Below are positions 45,082 through 52,977 of a DNA stretch of 64,000 bases, in pieces. Location: assembly GCA_964396265.1 (NCBI GenBank), contig CAYNEM010000015.1, forward strand, positions 1-64,000, read 5' to 3'. The first letter of the stretch is position 1; each line of letters opens with the position of its first letter. The position numbers were made by a program, and so were the translations under genes. The notes beneath the pieces were generated by a model. That model worked only from the letters and a program-made list of their open reading frames with translations, had not been told where the DNA came from and ran no database searches. Source of the stretch: EA-27 sp964396265. Its GTDB lineage: Archaea; Thermoplasmatota; Thermoplasmata; RBG-16-68-12; EA-27.

Positions 45082-46044
45082 ATGCCGGAGCTGTGGGGAC
45101 TCTCGATTCACCCGATGCTGACCGTGAAGGAGGAGAAGCCCTTCACCTCGCCCGACTGGATATTCGAGGTCAAGTGGGACGGCACCCGAGCCCTCTGCCA
45201 TTACGACGGCGGGAAGTTCCGCCTGCAGAACCGCCGGCTGTACGACACAACGTACCGCTACCCGGATGTGCGGGTTGTCGTCAAGGCGAAGCGCGCGATC
45301 CTCGATGGCGAGGTCGTCATCATGTGGGAGGGTCGCCCTAGCTTCGAGAAGCTGCAGCTCCGAGAGCACCTCGTGGACGCGGACGCAATCGCCCGCATCG
45401 CCCGCCAGCTTCCCGCCACGTACGTCGCGTTCGACATCCTGTACGTTGACGGACAGGACCTCACCGCTAAGCCCCTGATGGAGCGGAAGAGGATCCTCGC
45501 GGAGGTGTTCGAGCCCACGGAGAGTGCCGTCGTCACGGACTATGTTGAGGCTGACGGCGAGGCGTTCTACCGGGTGTGCCACGAGGGTGGCCTCGAAGGC
45601 ATCATCGCGAAGCGGAAGGACTCGCGATATCTCGTAGGGAAGCGAGCGAGCGTCTGGAAGAAGATCAAGGCCCTCAAGACGATCGACTGTGTGATCTGCG
45701 GGGTTACCGTGGGCGAGGGAAACCGCCAGGATGTGTTCGGGGCGCTCATCCTCGGCGTGTACGACGATGGCGGCGAACTGCACTGCGTGGGCCGTGTGGG
45801 CACGGGCTTCGATCGCGGGATGGTCGAACTGTTGCACCGCCGCCTGTCGGAGATTCGGGGAGAGATGCCCTTCACGGAAGAACCGCCGTTGGCGGGAGAA
45901 GTCAAGTTCTGGTGTCGCCCGGAGCTCGTCGCCGAGGTCGAGTACCTCATGCTCACACCGGACGTCGCGCTCCGCGCCCCCTCGTTCCAGAGGCTCAAGG
46001 AGGACACGGAACCAGGAGAGTGCCGCCTGCCACCGCGCAAGTGA
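45082..46044 (+). CDS. ligD: LigD-type ATP-dependent DNA ligase (ligase domain only)
   Basis: 320 residues. The adenylation motif is FEVKWDGTRALCHYDGGKF with Lys at about residue 32, motif III in ILDGEVVIMWEGRPSFEKLQ, motif IV in GGLEGIIAKRKDSRYLVGKR, and motif V in WKKIKALKTIDCVICG. Length and sequence fit the ligase domain of bacterial LigD, without its polymerase or phosphoesterase domains. Those domains would have to be encoded elsewhere. Together with Ku this indicates an end-joining pathway. Confidence 0.9.
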   Translation: MPELWGLSIHPMLTVKEEKPFTSPDWIFEVKWDGTRALCHYDGGKFRLQNRRLYDTTYRYPDVRVVVKAKRAILDGEVVIMWEGRPSFEKLQLREHLVDADAIARIARQLPATYVAFDILYVDGQDLTAKPLMERKRILAEVFEPTESAVVTDYVEADGEAFYRVCHEGGLEGIIAKRKDSRYLVGKRASVWKKIKALKTIDCVICGVTVGEGNRQDVFGALILGVYDDGGELHCVGRVGTGFDRGMVELLHRRLSEIRGEMPFTEEPPLAGEVKFWCRPELVAEVEYLMLTPDVALRAPSFQRLKEDTEPGECRLPPRK

Positions 46045-46160
46045 TCGCACGTACTCTGCCTGCGGAACGGACATACACCTCGGAAACACGATGTCCTGCG
46101 GCGAGTTCATGGACGACTAGGACTCGAAGCTCCACCAGATGATCCAGGGGCCCGCCCCTT

Positions 46161-47093
46161 CTACGCACCTTCCTGGCCGGGCACGCGCCGGAACGCCTCA
46201 CGCGCGGCCAAGTAGATGCCAGCCAAGGCCAACGCGGAACCCAGGAGGACGAGTCCGGTCGCGGGGCACGCAGCGGACGCGCCACGGCACCCCGGTACCT
46301 CCCCGAGGAGGAGGAAGGCGAGGAGCGTCGCCCCGACGGGCTCCCCGAGAAGCGTCGCGGACACGACCGTCGCGTTCACGTGCTTCAACGCGAAGTTATA
46401 CAGGGTGTGCCCGCCAATCTGCGAGACGACCGCCATGAGCAGGAAGATCCCCATGAGGGGCGCAAAGTTGCCCATGACGATCACCGGCGTGGCCGTGAGG
46501 AGGGCGAAGGGAAGCAGGAAGAGGACGCAGAACGCGTACACGGTCGTCGCATACGGCACGAGATCCATCCGCTGCCGCAATCGCCGACCCGCAAGGAGAT
46601 ACACGCCTGCCGCAATTCCCCCCAGGAAGGCGAGCACGCTTCCCAGGAGGGTGTTCGTCCCCTGTCCGAACTGCGCGACGGCGATCATCCCCACGCCGCC
46701 GAAGCCGAGTCCAATCCCGACCGCCATGCCGCGCGTCACGCGCTCCCGGAACAGGAAGTGCGACAGGATCGCGACGAGGAGGGGATGGGACGTGACGAGG
46801 ACGACGGACGTCGCCACATCCACGAGCTGGAGGGAGAGGATCCACGTGGCGAAGTGGGCGGCGAGGGCGAAGCCGACGACCGCCAACAGGCCGTAGTCCC
46901 GCGCGGTGAGGGTCTTCATCTGCCGTCCCTTGGCGGTGAGCAAGAGGGGCGCGAGAAGCAGGGTCGCGAAGCCGAGGCGGTACACGGCGATCACGAGGGC
47001 AGAGGCGCCGAGGTCGAAGCTCCACCGGATGAACACGGACGCGAACGAGACGCAGACGACCGCGACGAGGATCGCCGCCGGAGCGCGCTTCAC
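46161..47093 (-). CDS. EamA/DMT-family transporter
   Basis: 310 residues with about ten membrane helices in two EamA repeats, including RWSFDLGASALVIAVYRLGF, FATWILSLQLVDVATSVVLV, GGIAAGVYLLAGRRLRQRMD and VNATVVSATLLGEPVGATLL. It probably exports small metabolites. A second minus-strand frame over the same region (46396-47112) is Arg/Pro/Gly-rich and is a shadow. Confidence 0.8.
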   Translation of the reverse strand: MKRAPAAILVAVVCVSFASVFIRWSFDLGASALVIAVYRLGFATLLLAPLLLTAKGRQMKTLTARDYGLLAVVGFALAAHFATWILSLQLVDVATSVVLVTSHPLLVAILSHFLFRERVTRGMAVGIGLGFGGVGMIAVAQFGQGTNTLLGSVLAFLGGIAAGVYLLAGRRLRQRMDLVPYATTVYAFCVLFLLPFALLTATPVIVMGNFAPLMGIFLLMAVVSQIGGHTLYNFALKHVNATVVSATLLGEPVGATLLAFLLLGEVPGCRGASAACPATGLVLLGSALALAGIYLAAREAFRRVPGQEGA

Positions 47094-47211
47094 GGCGGGG
47101 GAGGAACCTCATGGTATGTAGAATGTGCCACGGACCCTGGGGAGCGTTTCCTCAAACCCCAAATACCCGTGTCGGCCATCCCCGAACCCCCTCTCACGGA
47201 AAGGTGGAACC

Positions 47212-48084
47212 ATGCGGGTGGAAGACATCCAGAAGGTGTGCGTGCTGGGCGCGGGCGCGATGGGCGCGGGCATCGCCCAGGTCTGCTCCCAGGCCGGCTA
47301 CGCGGTCACCATGCGCGACATCGAGCAGAAGTTCGTCGATTCCGGCTTCAAGCGGATTCGAATACCGCTGATGAAACGCGTCGAGAAGGGCAAGATGACC
47401 GCGGACGAGGTCGAGGCGATCGTCTCGCGCATCCAAGGCACGACGGACCTTTCGGCGGCGGTGAAGGACGCGCAGCTCGTGATCGAGGCCGTCCCGGAGA
47501 AGATGGAGATCAAGAAGTCCGTCTGGTCCGACGCAGAGCGCCACTGCGGGCCCACGGTCGTGTTCGCGTCGAACACGTCCTCGCTCAGCATCACGGAGAT
47601 GGCGACCGCGACCAAGCGCGCGGACCGCTTCGTGGGCCTGCACTTCTTCAACCCCGCCCCCGTCATGAAGCTCGTCGAGGTCATCCGGGGCAGCGAGACC
47701 TCGAAGGAGACGATGCAGTTCGCGAAGGCGTTCTGCGCGAAGATCGGGAAGGAGGCCGTCGAGGTCAAGGAGGCCCCCGGGTTCGTCGTGAACCGACTCC
47801 TCGTGCCGATGATGAACGAGGCGTTCAACCTGCTGCTGGAAGGTGTCGCGAGCCCCGAGGACATCGACAAGGCGATGAAGCTCGGGACGAACATGCCCAT
47901 GGGGCCGTTCGAGCTTGCAGACTTCACGGGGCTGGACATCGGCCTCGACACGATGGAGACCCTGCACCGCGAGACCGGCGACCCGAAATTCCGACCGTCG
48001 CCCCTTCTCCGTCAGTACGTCCGCGCAGGACGTCTCGGCCGCAAGACCGGCCGAGGGGTGTACGATTATTCTCAGACGCCTTGA
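47212..48084 (+). CDS. 3-hydroxyacyl-CoA (3-hydroxybutyryl-CoA) dehydrogenase
   Basis: 290 residues from ATG 47212, with ggaaaggtgg upstream. The NAD motif is KVCVLGAGAMGAGIAQVCSQ, the acyl-CoA dehydrogenase His segment is FVGLHFFNPAPVMKLVEVIR, and the C-terminal domain runs GFVVNRLLVPMMNEAFNLLL to the end. It oxidises 3-hydroxyacyl-CoA to 3-oxoacyl-CoA in fatty acid breakdown or synthesis-related pathways. It fits with the EtfAB/FixCX set, which collects electrons from acyl-CoA dehydrogenases. No other beta-oxidation enzymes are in the window. Confidence 0.9.
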   Translation: MRVEDIQKVCVLGAGAMGAGIAQVCSQAGYAVTMRDIEQKFVDSGFKRIRIPLMKRVEKGKMTADEVEAIVSRIQGTTDLSAAVKDAQLVIEAVPEKMEIKKSVWSDAERHCGPTVVFASNTSSLSITEMATATKRADRFVGLHFFNPAPVMKLVEVIRGSETSKETMQFAKAFCAKIGKEAVEVKEAPGFVVNRLLVPMMNEAFNLLLEGVASPEDIDKAMKLGTNMPMGPFELADFTGLDIGLDTMETLHRETGDPKFRPSPLLRQYVRAGRLGRKTGRGVYDYSQTP

Positions 48085-48085
48085 A

Positions 48086-48262
48086 TCACACGCCGAGCTC
48101 GGGGATTTCGAACTCCTCTTGCAGATCGATGATCACCTGGTCGAGGACCTCCCCGAACGTGGACCCGCGGTACTCCCGGACGCCCCCGAGATCGCTCTGG
48201 ACCTTCGCGACGTACCCCTTCCCGTTGCGGATGACCTCGACGGCCGCGAGTTCCTCTTCCAC
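48086..48262 (-). CDS. Small uncharacterised protein
   Basis: 58 residues from GTG 48262, read VEEELAAVEVIRNGKGYVAK then GVREYRGSTFGEVLDQVIID. The frame is open further upstream to an ATG at 48355, but the TATA element at 48301-48306 lies downstream of that ATG and 39-44 bases before the GTG, which favours the short version. A beta-beta-alpha pattern is suggested. No family was recognised. Confidence 0.5.
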   Translation of the reverse strand: MEEELAAVEVIRNGKGYVAKVQSDLGGVREYRGSTFGEVLDQVIIDLQEEFEIPELGV

Positions 48263-48300
48263 GTGGTCCCTGCCTAATTCGAAGGCGAATCTGGGTTCCC

Positions 48301-48367
48301 TATATAATCGTTGCCCGCAGAGTCTCGGCGGGCGGTGGTTATCGTCCCCCCGCAAGAACCTTTATTA
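48301..48367. promoter_or_regulatory. Shared promoter region between the small protein and S17e
   Basis: The box tatata at 48301-48306 can serve the minus-strand gene starting at 48262. For S17e, tttatta at 48361-48367 lies 17-23 bases before its ATG, matching a leaderless ribosomal protein transcript. Confidence 0.45.
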
Positions 48368-48383
48368 GCGAGGCCCTGTCTCG

Positions 48384-48602
48384 ATGCTCACCGCGGAACC
48401 AGGTGCAACCTTGGGGAACATACGACCGACGTACATCAAGCGCGTGGCCTTCGAGCTCCTCCGTCTCCATCCCGACGAGTTCACAGAGGACTTCGACCAC
48501 AACAAGGTGAAAGTCGCAGAGCTGACGGACGTATCGACGACGATGATGCGCAACCGGATCGCCGGCTACGTGACGCGGCGAAAGCAGCTGGCCGTCCCGT
48601 GA
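48384..48602 (+). CDS. rps17e: Ribosomal protein S17e
   Basis: 72 residues. The conserved archaeal S17e sequence begins GNIRPTYIKRVAFELLRLHP and ends VSTTMMRNRIAGYVTRRKQL. ATG 48384 gives a ten-residue extension (MLTAEPGATL) before the usual start; a TTG at the Leu of TLGNIRP is the alternative. S17e is a small-subunit protein found only in archaea and eukaryotes, which helps identify the organism. Confidence 0.93.
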   Translation: MLTAEPGATLGNIRPTYIKRVAFELLRLHPDEFTEDFDHNKVKVAELTDVSTTMMRNRIAGYVTRRKQLAVP

Positions 48603-48657
48603 CCTGCCCACTCCTTTTGCGTGCCGCTCCGCGCCTGTTGGATTCGAAGGGAGCATC

Positions 48658-49665
48658 ATGGCACACGCCGTCGAGACGAAGGCACTGACCCGCATCTTCT
48701 CCGTCCGGAAGAAGATCTTCCGCCGCAAGAAGGCGGAGAACGCGAGCTCCGAGGGTCCCGTCACCGCGCTGGGCGGGGTCGACCTGGAAATCCATGATGG
48801 CGAGCTGTTCGGACTGCTCGGTCCGAACGGCGCAGGGAAGACCACGGTCATCAAGGTCCTCTCGACCCTCCTCCTCCCGACCTCCGGCATGGCGAAGGTG
48901 GCGGGGTTCGACGTCGCGAAGGACGCATTCCAGATCCGCACGCGAATCAACATGGTCAGCGGGGGGGAGACGAGCGGGTATGGCCTCCTCACGACGCGCG
49001 AGAACATCTGGATGTTCTCCCAGTTCTACGGCGTCCCCAGCAAGGTCGCGAAGGAGCGCGTCGACGAGCTGCTTCACACGTTCGGCCTCTGGGAGAAGCG
49101 TGACGCGAAGGTCCGAACGCTGTCGAGCGGACAGCGTCAGAAGATGAACATGATCCGCGGGTTCGTCACAGACCCGCAAATCTTCTTTCTGGACGAGCCC
49201 ACGCTGGGCCTCGACGTGAACGCCTCCCGCGTCATCCGCGAATACGTGAGCAGCTGGGTGCGCTCGAACAAAGAGAAGACCGTGCTCCTCACGACGCACT
49301 ACATGCAGGAGGCGGACGACATGTGCGACCGCCTCGCGATCATCGACAAAGGCAAGATCCTGGCGGTGGACACGCCGCAGAACCTGAAGCGGCGCCTCAA
49401 GAAGGAGACGACGTTCCGCCTAGAGGTCGACCCGCTGAAGGACGCGGCGAGGTTCAAGGCGATCCCGGGCGTGAAGAACTTCAGCCTGACGGGCGACGGC
49501 GGCGCGAGCCTCGTGAAGCTCACGTTCATCCTCGACGACGAGTCGGCGGTGAGCGACATCGTGAGCGAGGTCGTCAGCCAGGGCTCGAGGATCCACTACC
49601 TCCAGAAGTCGGAGCCGACCCTCGAGGACGTGTTCATCAGCATGGTCGGGAGGTCGCTCGAGTGA
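48658..49665 (+). CDS. ABC transporter ATP-binding protein
   Basis: 335 residues of the DrrA/CcmA-like exporter ATPase group. Walker A is LLGPNGAGKTTVIKVLSTLL near residue 58, the Q-loop region follows, the signature is RTLSSGQRQKMNMIRGFV near 156, Walker B is IFFLDEPTLGLDVNASR near 178, and the H-loop is VLLTTHYMQEADD. The C-terminal 90 residues are an accessory domain typical of this group. It overlaps the first permease by 4 bases. Confidence 0.92.
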   Translation: MAHAVETKALTRIFSVRKKIFRRKKAENASSEGPVTALGGVDLEIHDGELFGLLGPNGAGKTTVIKVLSTLLLPTSGMAKVAGFDVAKDAFQIRTRINMVSGGETSGYGLLTTRENIWMFSQFYGVPSKVAKERVDELLHTFGLWEKRDAKVRTLSSGQRQKMNMIRGFVTDPQIFFLDEPTLGLDVNASRVIREYVSSWVRSNKEKTVLLTTHYMQEADDMCDRLAIIDKGKILAVDTPQNLKRRLKKETTFRLEVDPLKDAARFKAIPGVKNFSLTGDGGASLVKLTFILDDESAVSDIVSEVVSQGSRIHYLQKSEPTLEDVFISMVGRSLE

Positions 49666-50546
49666 CGGCGACCGTGAACCCGGTAACCCTCAACCTCCGG
49701 GCGATCTGGGGCCGCGCGTACGTTCGCATCGTGGGGGCGAACCGGGAGCCGTCGTGGATCTTCTTCGATGGGATCCTTCCCCTGCTCGGGATCGCTGCCT
49801 ACGTTTACATCTACAAGGGGTTCTTCATCGGTAACTCGACGCCGGAGGCTTTGGCGGCGGTCAACGCGCTCGTCGGTTTCGTCGTCCTCGGCGGCGTGAT
49901 GATCGCGTTCTGGATGAACGTCCTCTGGTCGATGGCCTCCCAGCTGTACTGGGAGAAGGAGATGGGGAACCTGCAGCTGTACATGCTGGCCCCGATGTCC
50001 CGCATGGCCCTCCTGGGCGGGATGGCGATCGGCGGGGTCTTCATGACGTCGGTCCGCGCCCTCGTCACCCTGGTCGCGGGCATCTACGTCTTCGGCGTCC
50101 ACTTCCAGCTCGCGAACCCGCTCCTGCTCGTCGGCGTGTTCTTCGTCACCCTGATCGCCCTATACGGGATGGGGATGCTGTTCGCGTCCCTCTATCTCAT
50201 GTGGGGACGCGAGGCGTATCACATGTCGTCCCTGCTGGAGGAGCCGATCTTCCTCGTCTCGGGCTTCTACTTCCCGATCGGCGCCTTCGCGAACCCGAAC
50301 TTCGCCCCGTGGGGGCGGGCCGTCATGGTCGGTGGTTCCCTCATCCCCGCCACCCTCGGGCTCGACGCCCTTCGCCAGCTCCTGTTCCCCGCGTCCTCGC
50401 AGAACTTCGTGTTCCTCCCCGTGCAAACGGAACTCCTCATCTTGGTTGGCCTCGCTTTCGTGTTCTTCTTCGTCGCCCGTTACTCCCTTCGATACATGGA
50501 AATGCTCGCCCGGCGAGACGGGAGGCTGACCACACGGCATCAGTGA
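49662..50546 (+). CDS. ABC-2 type transporter permease
   Basis: 294 residues from GTG 49662, with six hydrophobic helices including GILPLLGIAAYVYIYKGFFI, AVNALVGFVVLGGVMIAFWM and LVTLVAGIYVFGVHF. It pairs with the ATPase and the next permease as a heterodimeric exporter. The start overlaps the ATPase stop (GTGA), and the end overlaps the second permease by 4 bases. Confidence 0.88.
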   Translation: MTATVNPVTLNLRAIWGRAYVRIVGANREPSWIFFDGILPLLGIAAYVYIYKGFFIGNSTPEALAAVNALVGFVVLGGVMIAFWMNVLWSMASQLYWEKEMGNLQLYMLAPMSRMALLGGMAIGGVFMTSVRALVTLVAGIYVFGVHFQLANPLLLVGVFFVTLIALYGMGMLFASLYLMWGREAYHMSSLLEEPIFLVSGFYFPIGAFANPNFAPWGRAVMVGGSLIPATLGLDALRQLLFPASSQNFVFLPVQTELLILVGLAFVFFFVARYSLRYMEMLARRDGRLTTRHQ

Positions 50547-51433
50547 ACGCGAGCGCGGCCCGCCTCTGGCGCTCGTTCAAATGGGCCTCGTGGCTCGGCT
50601 GGCAGATCGAGTCGAACTGGACGGAGCCCTGGCTGTTCGCAATCTACTCCATCATCAAACCGGTCGCGGGCGCTTTCATCCTCGTGTTCATGTACGTCGT
50701 CTTCGCCGCCATCGGCACCGGGGGCAACTTCACCGACCCCGCGGGACTCGCCCGGTTCAACTTCATGTACATCGGGAATGCGTTCTTTATCTTCGTCGGC
50801 AACACTCTGTTCGGGACCTTCCAGGTCATCCAGTCCGATCGGGAGTGGTACCAGACCCTCCGGTATGTCTACATCTCACCGATCTCCTACTACACGTACA
50901 TCGTAGGCCGCGCTGCCACGAAGGTCCTCATCTCGACGTTCGGCGTCTTGATCACCCTCGGATTCGGGGTGGCCTTCCTCCACATCCAGCTCGACCTCTC
51001 CCTCGGGGAGGTCCCTGCCTTCGTCGCGGCGCTCGTCCTCGGGGCACTCACCCTCGTGGGCATCGGCGTCTCGCTCGCGGCCCTGTCGTTCGTGACCGCG
51101 CGCCATGTCCGCGGCCTGGCCGAGGGCGTCCCTGGGATCTTCTACTTGTTCTGCGGGGTCCTGTTCCCGCTTTCGATCCTTCCGGATTGGGGGGTGGGTC
51201 TGGGGAAGGCGATCCCCCTCACGTACTGGTTCGAGATCATCCGGAGGATCCTCATGCCGGCGTCCATGCTCCAGGCCTCGCCCACGGGACTCGAGACCTT
51301 CGGCGCGAACGAGGTCATCCTTCTCCTCCTCGTCTCGGCAATGCTGTTCTTCGTGATGTCCGTCGGCCTGTTCCGCCTGATGGAGTTCCTCGCCCGCCGA
51401 TCCGGAAAACTCGACATGACAACGGCTTACTGA
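50543..51433 (+). CDS. ABC-2 type transporter permease, second subunit
   Basis: 296 residues from GTG 50543. Six helices are visible, among them PVAGAFILVFMYVVFAAIGT, AALVLGALTLVGIGVSLAAL, GIFYLFCGVLFPLSILPDWG and ILLLLVSAMLFFVMSVGLFR. It is the partner of the permease at 49662. Substrate is unknown; related systems export drugs, lipids or polysaccharides. Its end overlaps the convergent RNase P subunit gene by 7 bases. Confidence 0.88.
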   Translation: MNASAARLWRSFKWASWLGWQIESNWTEPWLFAIYSIIKPVAGAFILVFMYVVFAAIGTGGNFTDPAGLARFNFMYIGNAFFIFVGNTLFGTFQVIQSDREWYQTLRYVYISPISYYTYIVGRAATKVLISTFGVLITLGFGVAFLHIQLDLSLGEVPAFVAALVLGALTLVGIGVSLAALSFVTARHVRGLAEGVPGIFYLFCGVLFPLSILPDWGVGLGKAIPLTYWFEIIRRILMPASMLQASPTGLETFGANEVILLLLVSAMLFFVMSVGLFRLMEFLARRSGKLDMTTAY

Positions 51434-51762
51434 GGTCGCCGTCGCGCTTTCTGCTCCCGGAGATAGGGGAAGCGCATGACCGTGCCGCACGCGAGACACG
51501 TCGTCACGACGCGCGATTCCCCGATGCGCACCCGCGCGGTCTTTGGCGGCAGGAGGTACGCGCGGCAGCCCTTGCACACGCGCCGCTTGTGTTCGGAGGG
51601 AAGCCGCACGTTGTATCGCATGCCGATGCGGCGGCCCAGGTCGACGTAACGGTTCGCGCGGACCAGGTTCCCCTTGAGGGCCTCTTGCTCGGCGAGCTGG
51701 AAGAGCCGGTCGATCCGCTCGCGGGCGATCTTCCGCTCCTGCCCCTTCTTCCGCTTCGGCAC
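51427..51762 (-). CDS. rnp4: Ribonuclease P protein component 4 (Rpr2/Rpp21-type)
   Basis: 111 residues from GTG 51762. A basic helical N-terminus (RKKGQERKIARERIDRLFQL) precedes the zinc ribbon with CKGCRAYLLPPKTARVRIGE and CLACGTVMRFPY, four Cys ligands in two pairs. This is the archaeal RNase P protein that helps process tRNA precursors with the catalytic RNA. A frame that continues upstream from the same stop is Ser/Arg-rich and is not needed. Confidence 0.85.
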   Translation of the reverse strand: MPKRKKGQERKIARERIDRLFQLAEQEALKGNLVRANRYVDLGRRIGMRYNVRLPSEHKRRVCKGCRAYLLPPKTARVRIGESRVVTTCLACGTVMRFPYLREQKARRRPQ

Positions 51763-51844
51763 GACCCCCGGTAAGAGGGCGGTGCGATAAAGCGTTCCGC
51801 CGCCAAACCTTTTAGCATGACGCCCGATACGCGGCCGAGAGTCC

Positions 51845-52933
51845 ATGACCAAACGCATGAACCGTTTCTTCAGGAGAATCGACGACGGCGTGGACCTCGT
51901 CGTGTTCGCGAACTCGACGGAGCCCCACATCGACATGTCCTTCATGTACGCGACGGGGCTCACGGACGGACTGTTCGAGGGGTGTGCGGCGTTCTGCCAC
52001 CCGGATGGCGGTGTCGAGATCACCACCTCCGCGCTGGAAGAGCAGACCGCGACCCACGCGGGTCTGCCCCTCCACGTGTTTCGAACGCGGGACGAGAGGG
52101 TGGGGCATCTCAAGAGGCTCCTGAAGGGGCACCGGAAGATCGGGCTCAACGACGCGGAGATCACGCACCGGGCGGCTCAGGAGCTCCGGAAGCTCGCGCC
52201 CAAGGCCTCGTTCGTCGATGTGAGCCAAGCGATTATGAAAACGCGCCTCGTCAAGGACGATGGCGAGATCGCCCTCCTCCGGAGAGCCGCCAGGATCGCG
52301 TCGGATGCGCTCGCCGAGGTCCTTCCGGGCATGGGGCCGGGCGACGTCGAGAGCAGGATCGCCGCCAAACTTGTCTACGCGATGCAGGAGAGGGGCGCGA
52401 CGGGGGCGTCGTTCCACACGATCGTCGGCAGCGGCCCCAACAGCGCCGAGCCCCACTACACGGCCGGCCCGCGAAAGCTCCGGAAGGGCGATTTCGTCGT
52501 GATCGACTTCGGCGCGAGGTACAAGCTGTACTGCTCCGACGTCACGCGCACCGTCGTGGTCGGGAAGGCGACGGAGAAGCAACGGGACATGTATGACACC
52601 GTCCAGCGCGCGCAGGCGGCGGCCATGCGGATGATGCGGCCCGGGGTGAAGGCGAAGGCGGTCGACACGGCCGCACGCGATCTCATCGATGGGACGGCCT
52701 ACCAGGGACGCTTCATCCACGGCCTCGGCCACAGTGTGGGCCTCGCCGTGCACGATGGCGGCGGCCTGAACCAGGCAAGCGACCTCGTCCTGCGGAAGAA
52801 CATGGTGTTCACCAACGAGCCGGGCGTCTACGTGCCGGGCTATGGCGGCGTCCGCATCGAAGATGATGTGCTGATCACGGGCAAGGCCCCGAGGCTACTC
52901 TCGACCGCACCCCGGGATCTCATCGAGCTGTAG
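51845..52933 (+). CDS. Xaa-Pro aminopeptidase/dipeptidase (M24 family)
   Basis: 362 residues with the creatinase-like N-terminal domain and the pita-bread catalytic domain. Metal ligands are in VIDFGARYKLYCSDVTRT (Asp about 220 and 231), GRFIHGLGHSVGLAVHD (His) and NEPGVYVPGYGGVRIEDD (Glu pair). It splits peptide bonds before or after proline in the cytoplasm. A TATA-like ccttttagc lies about 30 bases before the ATG. Confidence 0.9.
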   Translation: MTKRMNRFFRRIDDGVDLVVFANSTEPHIDMSFMYATGLTDGLFEGCAAFCHPDGGVEITTSALEEQTATHAGLPLHVFRTRDERVGHLKRLLKGHRKIGLNDAEITHRAAQELRKLAPKASFVDVSQAIMKTRLVKDDGEIALLRRAARIASDALAEVLPGMGPGDVESRIAAKLVYAMQERGATGASFHTIVGSGPNSAEPHYTAGPRKLRKGDFVVIDFGARYKLYCSDVTRTVVVGKATEKQRDMYDTVQRAQAAAMRMMRPGVKAKAVDTAARDLIDGTAYQGRFIHGLGHSVGLAVHDGGGLNQASDLVLRKNMVFTNEPGVYVPGYGGVRIEDDVLITGKAPRLLSTAPRDLIEL

Positions 52934-52977
52934 AAGCTGGGCCCCCGAGCGGTGGCCGTCGGTTTCGTACCGTTCGC

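Noticed and set aside
46396..47112. Second minus-strand frame over the EamA transporter
   Set aside because: Arg/Pro/Gly-rich composition, typical of a GC-rich shadow, while the frame at 46161-47093 has ten membrane helices.
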